Source: Xanthobacteraceae bacterium
GTDB taxonomy: Bacteria > Pseudomonadota > Alphaproteobacteria > Rhizobiales > Xanthobacteraceae
Length of the DNA stretch: 8,495 nt
Direction of reading: 5' to 3'
Assembly (NCBI GenBank): GCA_030037185.1
Contig: JASHRR010000186.1
Coordinates: 1-8,495, forward strand
Below the pieces are notes generated by a model. It was not told where the DNA came from. It searched no databases and saw only the letters and a program-made list of their open reading frames with translations. Positions 1-5,491 of the stretch are shown piece after piece. The position numbers and the translations under genes are program-made. The stretch's first letter is position 1, and each line of letters starts with the position of its first letter.

Positions 1-268
1 TGCCGAACGCGTAGCGCCCGCCGCTCTGGAACCCGCCGAGCGCGACCGTGAAGGCCGGCTTGAGATTCCTGACGGTCTCGGTGTTGATCTGCGTGAGCAG
101 CGAGAAGCGGTGGCCCTGATAGTTGCCGTGGTGGAGTATCCAGTTCTGCGGCTCGCGCTGCGGGTTGAGGGCGCGCTCGTTGGTCATGTCGGCGGCACGC
201 GCCGGCGTGAGCGCGCTTGCTATCAGGAGCATGCCAATGAAAGCGCCGGTAACGGATGTCTTGGTCAT
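1..268 (-). CDS. PQQ-dependent (quinoprotein) alcohol dehydrogenase, N-terminal part, cut by window edge
   Basis: Only the first 89 codons lie in the window; the frame stays open to base 1. The start ATG (268-266) follows a purine-rich GGGGGAGAG stretch about 10 nt upstream. Residues 1-26 form a Sec signal peptide (basic MTK, hydrophobic AFIGMLLIASAL, cleavage near ARA/AD). The mature start carries an NW..HHGNYQGHRFS stretch followed by L..INTETVRNLKPAF, which is the typical opening of the eight-bladed PQQ dehydrogenases of the methanol/ethanol family, where a W-G-x-Y-x-x-x-R-[YF]-S segment precedes the first blade. Such enzymes oxidise primary alcohols in the periplasm with PQQ plus Ca2+ or a lanthanide and pass electrons to cytochrome c. 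The metal and PQQ residues and the adjacent-cysteine pair lie outside the window, so substrate and metal cannot be assigned. The propeller and ABC genes further right fit a PQQ-alcohol locus. Confidence 0.85.
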   Translation of the reverse strand, partial: MTKTSVTGAFIGMLLIASALTPARAADMTNERALNPQREPQNWILHHGNYQGHRFSLLTQINTETVRNLKPAFTVALGGFQSGGRYAFG

Positions 269-482
269 GTCGGCTTTCTCTCCCCCGCATTATTTCGTGT
301 GCCGCGCGCCGAGCACGCAGGTCCACCCATCGCCCGCTGCGCTGATGGAGCGTAGGCCCGGAAACAGGAGGGATCAATATGTCAGGATGCGGCCCAGGAA
401 CGCAATATTCCTACGCAAGAGCGCGAGGACGCGCACGCGTTCTGCCCGGGTGGGACGGCGAGTTGGGCAGTCAGTGGGCAGC
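269..482. other. Intergenic region upstream of the quinoprotein dehydrogenase
   Basis: This 214-nt gap separates two minus-strand genes. It should hold the leader, and possibly a promoter, of the dehydrogenase, but I could not find a convincing -35/-10 pair. GAACGC at about 398 recurs inverted as GCGTTC at about 437, with a GC-rich interior; there is no T tract, so it is not a clear terminator. A plus-strand ATG at 379 has a very good Shine-Dalgarno sequence (AGGAGGG), but its reading frame runs antisense into the neighbouring gene and is not called as a gene. Confidence 0.5.
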
Positions 483-833
483 TCAAGGTCCGTCACTGCA
501 ATCCACGAGGTCGTGCTCCTCCAAGGAGAACACGTCACCGGCCCTGATGTTGATGTTGCGCGCGAAGCACACCCGTCCGGAGGTGTCCCTGATCCTTGCA
601 TCGTAAGGTCCGGACTCGACGCCGCTGATGCGCAGCCGCTCATCGAAATCCACCGTGCCATCCTTGTCGTTCTTGCATTGGTTCTCGCCCCATTTGGCAG
701 TGCCGGCGGGCGCCAGCTGGAACTCCGAGATGGTGTTGTGCGTGAGATTCCAAAACCGCGTCGGGCGTTCGGCGCAGAACGCCGTCGCGACGGTGGCGAT
801 GAGCGCCAGAACGGCTAGCAGGGCCCGGTGCAT
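483..833 (-). CDS. Small exported protein of unknown function with an EF-hand-like loop
   Basis: This gene encodes 116 residues. The ATG at 833 is preceded by GGGGAGGAAGCC, an excellent ribosome-binding site that fixes the start. Residues 1-21 are a signal peptide (HRALLAVLALIATVATAFCA, cleavage before ERPT), so the protein is probably periplasmic. The mature part has an alternating, beta-rich pattern (RFWNLTHNTISEFQLAP, YDARIRD, VFSLEEHDL) and three cysteines (53, 89, 112) after the signal peptide. Residues 54-65 read KNDKDGTVDFDE, which lines up with a 12-residue EF-hand loop (D3, D5, G6, V8, D9, E12) except for Lys at position 1. I recognise it as a type of small exported hypothetical found in alphaproteobacteria but know no function. 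It lies upstream of the dehydrogenase on the same strand, so co-expression is possible; a periplasmic accessory role is inference only. Confidence 0.8.
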   Translation of the reverse strand: MHRALLAVLALIATVATAFCAERPTRFWNLTHNTISEFQLAPAGTAKWGENQCKNDKDGTVDFDERLRISGVESGPYDARIRDTSGRVCFARNINIRAGDVFSLEEHDLVDCSDGP

Positions 834-1052
834 GGCTTCCTCCCCGGCTTCACTAGGTTAGCGATCCGATCGCGCGAGCGAAAGAGCCCCCGCAGGCCGG
901 CGGCGGGCACCCACGGACAAGTTATACGCGTGTAAAATGACAGCCCGCCAGCCCTCGCCAGCACAACAAAAGGTATCGACACGACGGCCGTCGGCGGGTT
1001 AACAATTTCATTGTACTTAGGTGGGCGCCCCGGGCGCTCGGGTTGCGGCAAC
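834..1052. promoter_or_regulatory. Divergent intergenic region with short palindromes
   Basis: This region separates the minus-strand small exported gene from the plus-strand TolQ-like operon, so it should carry promoters for both. It contains a perfect 12-bp palindrome CGACGGCCGTCG (982-993), a 5-bp inverted repeat ACAAT-TTC-ATTGT (1002-1014), and an AT-rich near-palindrome around an ACGCGT core (922-937). On the minus strand TATAAC at about 921-926 could act as a -10 element, and TAAAAT at 932-937 could on the plus strand, but neither has a good -35 element at 16-18 nt. The palindromes are possible operator sites; no known regulator consensus is recognised. Confidence 0.35.
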
Positions 1053-1841
1053 ATGAAGTTATCCGGGATGGCAACGCGCGTTTGGACTACGGAATTCCCA
1101 GCTGACCACCTGCCGCTGCTACGTTGGCTCATCTTCACCGGCGTCAGCGTGTTTGCATTCGTCATGGCCTGGCACTTCGGCCTCGTGCGGATGATGGTCA
1201 ACGGCGACAAGACCTACATATCGATCATCATCGGCGTTCTCTACGTTCTGAGCTCGCTGCATTGCTTGGTGCGCACCACCGCGATCTCACGCGAACTCGA
1301 CCGTGCGCACCGGGTGCTGGCGCTGGTGAGCAAGGGGATGCCGCAACTCAAGGTCGAAGGTGCCGACGTAATGACGGGGGAGGGGGCGAGGCTGCCCCGC
1401 GGTGAGGTCACCGGGCACATTCGCAACCTCATTCTCAAGTCCGACCTGCAAGGCGACGAGAGGCTTGATCAGACATTGCTGCTGCGTGGCCTCGCCGACG
1501 CCTTGCGTGGACCCAACCAGCTTGGCTCTTATGCGGGCGATACGTTGATGAAGCTCGGCCTGCTCGGCACTATCATCGGATTCATTATGATGTTGGCGCC
1601 GATCGCCGGCCTCGATGCGGCCGATCACGCATCGGTGAAAAATTCCATGGGTCTGATGAGTGATGGCATGGCGGTCGCCATGTACACCACGTTGACCGGG
1701 CTGATCGGCTCAATCCTTGTTCAAACTCAATATTACATGCTCGACAAGGCGACCCAGCGGCTGTTCGGGATCGCCACCAACCTGACCGAAGTGTTCGTAG
1801 TCTCCGTCCTTGAGCGAGCGCAGCATGGACGGCTTCGGTAA
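1053..1841 (+). CDS. MotA/TolQ/ExbB-family proton-channel-like membrane protein
   Basis: The gene encodes 262 residues from ATG 1053. ATG 1068 is an alternative start, and neither has a strong ribosome-binding site. Four hydrophobic segments are visible, at about residues 25-46, 54-74, 165-184 and 206-226. The third holds LGLLGTIIGFIMML, the conserved core of MotA/TolQ/ExbB channel proteins. The fourth holds GMAVAMYTTLTGLIGSILVQ, matching the following family helix with its small and Thr residues. A charged cytoplasmic loop of about 90 residues lies between helices 2 and 3, as expected for this superfamily. Known members form an inner-membrane ring around ExbD, TolR or MotB helices and convert ion flow into force. 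The next gene overlaps by 17 nt and encodes a single-pass membrane protein, so the two probably form one complex. The cargo and cellular role are unknown, and it does not look like a standard tol-pal, exb or mot locus. Confidence 0.82.
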   Translation: MKLSGMATRVWTTEFPADHLPLLRWLIFTGVSVFAFVMAWHFGLVRMMVNGDKTYISIIIGVLYVLSSLHCLVRTTAISRELDRAHRVLALVSKGMPQLKVEGADVMTGEGARLPRGEVTGHIRNLILKSDLQGDERLDQTLLLRGLADALRGPNQLGSYAGDTLMKLGLLGTIIGFIMMLAPIAGLDAADHASVKNSMGLMSDGMAVAMYTTLTGLIGSILVQTQYYMLDKATQRLFGIATNLTEVFVVSVLERAQHGRLR

Positions 1842-2463
1842 TTATCCCGACGACAGGCCGTTCGATCCTTTCAGCGTCATGTTGTTCAAGGCGCTGCAGG
1901 TGGTTGCATTTCTTTTTTTCATTGCCTTGCTGGTGATCAATCCCGAGGCCAACCAGGGCAAAATCGACAGCAAGGCGGAATTCATCATCACGCTCGGCTG
2001 GCCCGACGGTCACCCCGACGACATCGATCTCTATACGGAGGATCCGCTCGGCAATATCGTCTGGTATCACGAGCGCGAGTCGGGTTTCATGGTGCTCGAC
2101 CGTGATGACCGCGGCGGCCTCAACAATTCGATCACCGTGGCTGGCCGCAAAATCTCGAGCCCGATCCGCCAGGAGACCGTCAGCATCCGACGCATCGTCG
2201 CCGGTGAATATACCGTCAACGTGAATTATTATTTGGCAACAACGACGGCGCCTGTGCCGGTATCGGTCAAGATCGAAAAGGTGAATCCGACCGTCGAGGT
2301 GGTTTTCTACGATACCATCATGCTGGACCACATGGGACAGGAGAAGACTGCGGCGCGCTTCAAAATCTCCGAAAACGGCGATGTTCTTGACGTCAATCAC
2401 CGCGACAAGTCGCTCATTCAGCTGACACGCAGCGTCCGCCGCAACGCGGGCGGCGCCAAATGA
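1825..2463 (+). CDS. Single-pass membrane protein with periplasmic beta-rich domain, putative partner of the TolQ-like protein
   Basis: The gene encodes 212 residues from ATG 1825. A TTG at 1810 would add five residues, but ATG is preferred. The start lies inside the end of the preceding gene (17-nt overlap), suggesting translational coupling. Residues 1-15 are polar and acidic, residues 16-39 form one transmembrane helix (SVMLFKALQVVAFLFFIALL), and the rest is soluble and probably periplasmic. The domain begins with a strand-rich stretch (FIITLGWPDGHPDDIDLYTEDPLGNIVWY) that resembles YfaP/DUF2135-type beta-sandwiches, where a D-x-D-L motif is followed by a DPxGN turn; this is a resemblance by eye only. 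The placement and topology copy ExbD/TolR/MotB: a short cytoplasmic tail, one helix and a periplasmic domain next to a channel protein. The helix lacks the acidic residue those proteins use for proton transfer and carries Lys22 instead. No peptidoglycan-binding OmpA-like domain is visible. Confidence 0.75.
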   Translation: MDGFGNYPDDRPFDPFSVMLFKALQVVAFLFFIALLVINPEANQGKIDSKAEFIITLGWPDGHPDDIDLYTEDPLGNIVWYHERESGFMVLDRDDRGGLNNSITVAGRKISSPIRQETVSIRRIVAGEYTVNVNYYLATTTAPVPVSVKIEKVNPTVEVVFYDTIMLDHMGQEKTAARFKISENGDVLDVNHRDKSLIQLTRSVRRNAGGAK

Positions 2464-2512
2464 GCAGACAGACGAGCCAACACCCGAACGGAGGTCTCAG
2501 GAAGTATCGCCG

Positions 2513-3091
2513 ATGACGACTGTCGTGCTTGCGATATCGATCGCCTACGTGGTCATGGCCGTGCTGCTGCTGTGCATGGGCCTGACCTCGCGATTTGCGT
2601 GGTGGCTCAAGGGCGTCGTCATCGTCGTGACGTCGGCATTCTTCATCGAGTCGTTTTTTGCCACCAAGAGTCTGCTGGGCTGGCCCGGCACCGGCCAGCT
2701 TCCGCACCGCTTTCAATTGCTATGGACGCGCGTCGTCGAGCCGGATCCAAAGGTGGGAGATGCCGGCGCGATCTACCTGTGGGTCGAGGAGCTTGACGAA
2801 AACAACGTTCCCAGCGGCGTGCCGCGATCCTACAAGCTCAGATATTCTCCGCCCTTGGCCGATCGCTCCAACAAGGCAAAGGACGAGATCATGGCGGGCA
2901 ATCCCCAGGAGGGGACCGCGAGCGATATGGAGAGCGATGATTCCACCAGAATGGATGCGAGGCTCGACCAGCTCAACGGTCCCAACCGTCCCGAGGCCGG
3001 GCTCTCCAATATTGAAATCGAGATGTTGCGACAAGCCCAGCAGATCGAGTTTCGCCCGCTCTCAGGTATTCCGCTGCCGCCAAAGAATTAG
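2513..3091 (+). CDS. Two-pass membrane protein of unknown function, third gene of the TolQ-like operon
   Basis: The gene encodes 192 residues. The ATG lies 49 nt after the previous stop, behind GGAGG and AGGAAG purine stretches, of which the latter is better placed. Two hydrophobic segments (about residues 4-23 and 30-51) form a hairpin, followed by a soluble tail of about 140 residues. The tail has a compact part (residues 68-112, including GAIYLWVEELDENNVPSGVP and RSYKLRYSPPLA), then an acidic, probably flexible linker (residues 130-165) and a Pro-rich end. I do not recognise a named domain. If both termini are cytoplasmic the tail would face the cytosol, but this cannot be settled by eye. 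Spacing and strand place it in one transcription unit with the two genes before it, so it is probably a third subunit or assembly factor of the same membrane complex. Confidence 0.72.
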   Translation: MTTVVLAISIAYVVMAVLLLCMGLTSRFAWWLKGVVIVVTSAFFIESFFATKSLLGWPGTGQLPHRFQLLWTRVVEPDPKVGDAGAIYLWVEELDENNVPSGVPRSYKLRYSPPLADRSNKAKDEIMAGNPQEGTASDMESDDSTRMDARLDQLNGPNRPEAGLSNIEIEMLRQAQQIEFRPLSGIPLPPKN

Positions 3092-3318
3092 ACTGCCGTC
3101 GAAAGCGAGTTAAATTGCGGCGGTACGGCTCTTCAATTGTCACTCTTCAATGGATCACAATGTCGAGATTACAGGGGTGAGCGGGCCTCGGGGCGGCTAA
3201 ACTCACGATGCATTGACGAGCGGAGCGCTGAAAAACCCCCATCATCATGCCGGCACGTGCCGTCGCGGTGGAGTATCTCACTACCGATCCGGCGGATCCA
3301 CACGAGGAGGACACGAAG
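3092..3318. other. Intergenic region with palindromes upstream of a small secreted-protein gene
   Basis: This 227-nt gap follows the TolQ-like operon. It contains a perfect 12-bp palindrome CGGCACGTGCCG (3251-3262) and a 13-bp palindrome GATCCGGCGGATC (3286-3298), both just upstream of the next start and possible regulator sites. TTGTCA at 3137-3142 could be a -35 element, but there is no convincing -10 at the right distance. The inverted repeat just after the upstream stop has no T tract and is not called a terminator. Confidence 0.35.
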
Positions 3319-3576
3319 ATGCGGATGTTGATAATCGCCGGCCTGACGCTTTGTGCAGCGATGGCGGCCGGACACGCTCACGCGGCCGATAACAAACGGG
3401 CTGACACCGCACACAAGCATCCGATTCGGAAGGAAGAAATTGTCAGACCTGAGGCGCCAACTCAATTTCGCATACCGGCGCACCCGCTCGTTTATGACTG
3501 CGTGCACGTCGCCTTCCCGCAATGCAGCCGGGGTTATAATGGCTTGAATGACGGATCGTTTAGGTGGGGGTGGTGA
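3319..3576 (+). CDS. Small secreted protein of unknown function with two cysteines
   Basis: The gene encodes 85 residues. The ATG at 3319 is chosen over the upstream in-frame ATG at 3247 because GAGGAGG sits about 9 nt before it and because it begins directly with a signal peptide (MRMLIIAGLTLCAAMAAGHAHA, cleavage before ADNK). The mature peptide of about 63 residues has a polar, His/Lys-rich first half (DTAHKHPIRKEE) and an aromatic C-terminal half with two cysteines in VYDCVHVAFPQCSRGYNG, ending in FRWGW. The two cysteines, six residues apart, could form a disulfide in the periplasm. I recall similar small hypotheticals in Bradyrhizobium-like genomes but know no function. It lies alone between the TolQ-like operon and a bidirectional terminator. 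Confidence 0.7.
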   Translation: MRMLIIAGLTLCAAMAAGHAHAADNKRADTAHKHPIRKEEIVRPEAPTQFRIPAHPLVYDCVHVAFPQCSRGYNGLNDGSFRWGW

Positions 3577-3578
3577 GC

Positions 3579-3606
3579 ATCGCGGGTCGGCGCAATCGCG
3601 GGTCGG
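3579..3606. repeat. Two-copy direct repeat ATCGCGGGTCGG
   Basis: The 12-bp unit ATCGCGGGTCGG occurs at 3579-3590 and again exactly at 3595-3606, giving a 16-bp period with a CGCA spacer. It starts two bases after the stop codon of the small secreted-protein gene and ends about 28 nt before the terminator stem. No function is assigned; a local duplication or a pair of protein-binding sites are both possible. Confidence 0.8.
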
Positions 3607-3634
3607 ACGCGAACGCCGAGATCGCTGTCTTGCA

Positions 3635-3670
3635 AAAAAACCTCTCACCGTCTGCGGGGAGAGGTTTTTT
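3635..3670. terminator. Bidirectional rho-independent terminator
   Basis: AAAAAACCTCTC (3635-3646) and GAGAGGTTTTTT (3659-3670) are perfect inverted copies around a 12-nt loop. The GC-containing stem is six pairs, flanked by an A6 tract on one side and a T6 tract on the other, so it can end transcription on both strands. It sits between two convergent genes (3319-3576 plus, 3691-5220 minus), exactly where such an element is expected. Confidence 0.9.
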
Positions 3671-3690
3671 GGTGTCTGCAAAACAGGTCT

Positions 3691-5220
3691 TTACCAGCGG
3701 AAGCGTATGCCGCCGACGGTAGACAAGCTGTCTTTGGCGAGGTAGCCGTTGTCCAGGCCGCCGCTCAGCCGATTGTACATCGTGCCGATGTAGGTGTCCC
3801 ACTTCGCGGCGAACCTCCAGTCGAGCAGAACCGAAGCCGCTTCGAACGTGCCGGCGCACGAAGACAGAGCGGTCGTTGTGAGGGCGCACGTCCCACCGGC
3901 CGCATTCTTGGCGCCGCCCGAGAAGTTGTTCTGCCATTCGTAGTAGTAGGCACCGGTCAGATCAAGCGCGTCGGTAATCGCGTAGGTGGCGCCGAACCAT
4001 GCAATTTGGAGGATTTTACTGCCGCCGTTGAACGCCGTGCTGCTGATCTGGGTACCGCCGCTGTCGACACAGTCAAAGCAGACAAAATCTCCGGCGACGT
4101 CAGTGAAGCCGGTGCCCGGGACGGTGAACGCATCGCTGGGATTGGTAAACTGGATCCACTCGTAGCCTGAATAGAGCTTGAGCCGATCCAGGGTGTACTT
4201 CGCGTCCACCATGACGTTTGTATTGTCCGACAGCGTCGCCTGCATGAACGAATCCGCAAACCCCGGGGTGAAGATGTTGACCGGGTACCCGACAGCATTG
4301 GTCGGACCAACGATGGTAATGCTGACGGCGTCCTTGGCGTGGCCCGCCATGGCGTCGGCCGAGAACACCCCGGGACCCACGGTGAAGTCGGCCCCCACGT
4401 CACCCTGGACCGCCCCTTTCTCGGCGTTGCCTTCAGCGTAGCCGCCGACCTGACCGAACGCGCCGAAGTGAAAATTGGCGACGTTGACACGGTATTTAAT
4501 CGCCGTGGTGCCTTTGCGATCCTCGGTGTCGCCGCCGCCGCCCCACGACCCAAAGAAGCCGAGCGGCGAGAAGGCGAGCGAGCTCGCCAACGGGTCATAG
4601 GCCAGGATGGCATCCGCCATCAGCGTGTTTTGTCGCCCGAAGGTCAGGGTGCCGTAGGTGTCATTGCTAATGCCCGCAAAACCCAGGTCATTGTAAAACT
4701 TACCCTCCGAATTCGCATCGCCGTATGCGTTCTGCAGGCCGAGAGGAACGCCTCGCTCGGCGTATACCGAGTGGACGCCGTTGGCGAGCTCGAGGGAGTA
4801 GGGGTCGAACCCGGCCTCCAACTGGCCGACGAAAGACCATCCGGCGCCCAGCGGCTCCTTGATTTGAATGCCGAGGTTCGACAGGCTCAACGCATTTTGC
4901 GAAGGGAGCCATTTCCCGCCCAAGTTCATCTTCCCGGGGAAATAGTTAACGCCAGGGGCTGCGAACTTCGCGAACGGCGCACCGTTGGTCTCGTAGCCGC
5001 CGCCCACGTCGACCGCGCCATAGAACCGGACGCCATACCACGCCAGCTGACAGGCCGTCGTGAAGAAGTCCTGGATACTGGTACACGTCGTCGGCCCCTG
5101 CGGCGCCGGCGGCGCCTTCGTCGGCAGGCTGCTCAGATCCGCAGCGTATGCGGCGCCGACGCACCCAAAAACCATCGCGGCAGAAGCCGCGGACGCGGGA
5201 AGCCCGCTAATGCCCTTCAT
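3691..5220 (-). CDS. Outer-membrane porin (alphaproteobacterial general porin type)
   Basis: The gene encodes 509 residues from ATG 5220. A GTG nine bases upstream (5229) has a better-spaced GAGGA and is a possible alternative start; ATG gives the usual MKG signal peptide. Residues 1-26 are the signal peptide (ending VGAAYA/ADL), followed by a Pro-rich linker and then LAWYGVRFYGAVDVGGGYETNG, a typical first porin strand. Family-like blocks follow: LSLSNLGIQIKEPLGAGWSF, GQLEAGFDPYS, YGTLTFGRQN and GDTEDRK. Alternating amphipathic strands continue to the C-terminus, which ends GGIRFRW with a terminal aromatic residue as needed for BAM recognition. Porins of this type form trimeric beta-barrels that let small hydrophilic solutes cross the outer membrane. 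Six cysteines in three close pairs (46/57, 381/384, 445/455) in probable linkers or loops are uncommon for a porin. Its substrate is unknown; passage of an alcohol substrate for the PQQ system is a guess from proximity. Confidence 0.88.
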   Translation of the reverse strand: MKGISGLPASAASAAMVFGCVGAAYAADLSSLPTKAPPAPQGPTTCTSIQDFFTTACQLAWYGVRFYGAVDVGGGYETNGAPFAKFAAPGVNYFPGKMNLGGKWLPSQNALSLSNLGIQIKEPLGAGWSFVGQLEAGFDPYSLELANGVHSVYAERGVPLGLQNAYGDANSEGKFYNDLGFAGISNDTYGTLTFGRQNTLMADAILAYDPLASSLAFSPLGFFGSWGGGGDTEDRKGTTAIKYRVNVANFHFGAFGQVGGYAEGNAEKGAVQGDVGADFTVGPGVFSADAMAGHAKDAVSITIVGPTNAVGYPVNIFTPGFADSFMQATLSDNTNVMVDAKYTLDRLKLYSGYEWIQFTNPSDAFTVPGTGFTDVAGDFVCFDCVDSGGTQISSTAFNGGSKILQIAWFGATYAITDALDLTGAYYYEWQNNFSGGAKNAAGGTCALTTTALSSCAGTFEAASVLLDWRFAAKWDTYIGTMYNRLSGGLDNGYLAKDSLSTVGGIRFRW

Positions 5221-5260
5221 GTCCGCCACACCCCATCCTCGTGAAGCATTTAGGGGGCGG

Positions 5261-5289
5261 AATGTGCGGTTGCGGACATATCGTGTCAA
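5261..5289 (-). promoter_or_regulatory. Probable sigma-70-type promoter of the porin gene
   Basis: On the minus strand a perfect TTGACA (-35, 5289-5284) is followed after 17 nt by CACATT (-10, 5266-5261), which matches three of six consensus positions. It lies about 40 nt upstream of the porin start, giving a short leader. The -35 and spacing are good, the -10 is weak. Confidence 0.42.
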
Positions 5290-5491
5290 TGCGGGTTGAG
5301 GATTACTTTCGCATATGTGACATTGCCGCAACACTTGCTTTGGGGAGAGGCCTTGGGTCGGACGAACGGCCTGAAGCCGCGGGTGCCGCTCACGGGTGAC
5401 ACGTTGCGTGGCATGACGCTGGCGTGCTGCGCGTCACCCGAGGACGGCGTGGTGAGCCGGTCCCGGATTTTATCGGCCCCGCCAACCTCCT
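5290..5491. other. Intergenic region between the ABC ATPase and the porin
   Basis: Nothing coding is supported here. CGGGTGAC (5393-5400) and GTCACCCG (5433-5440) form an 8-bp perfect inverted repeat with a 32-nt spacer, about 50 nt past the ATPase stop in its direction of transcription. There is no T tract, so if it stops transcription it is not a classical intrinsic terminator. Confidence 0.4.

Noticed and set aside
1011..1052. TTG start giving a longer TolQ-like protein
   Set aside because: No ribosome-binding site, and the added residues are Gly/Arg-rich; ATG 1053 or 1068 is more credible.
1585..2400. Minus-strand open frame of 271 codons over the TolQ-like operon
   Set aside because: His/Arg/Asp-rich translation typical of an antisense shadow; the plus-strand frames show membrane helices and family motifs.
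1053..3091. Zorya-type defence system
   Set aside because: There is a ZorA-like channel superfamily protein, but no ZorB OmpA-like domain, no helicase and no nuclease gene, and the channel protein lacks the long cytoplasmic tail of ZorA.
3169..3681. Minus-strand open frame of 170 codons
   Set aside because: It starts within the bidirectional terminator stem and loop region and runs antisense to the small secreted protein; composition is Arg/Ser/Pro-rich without structure.
4339..5244. Plus-strand open frame of 301 codons inside the porin region
   Set aside because: Antisense shadow of the porin; Arg/Val/Gly-rich with no recognisable domain or ribosome-binding site.
5393..5440. Inverted repeat as terminator of the ABC ATPase
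   Set aside because: Only 8 bp with a 32-nt loop and no T tract, so an intrinsic terminator is not supported.
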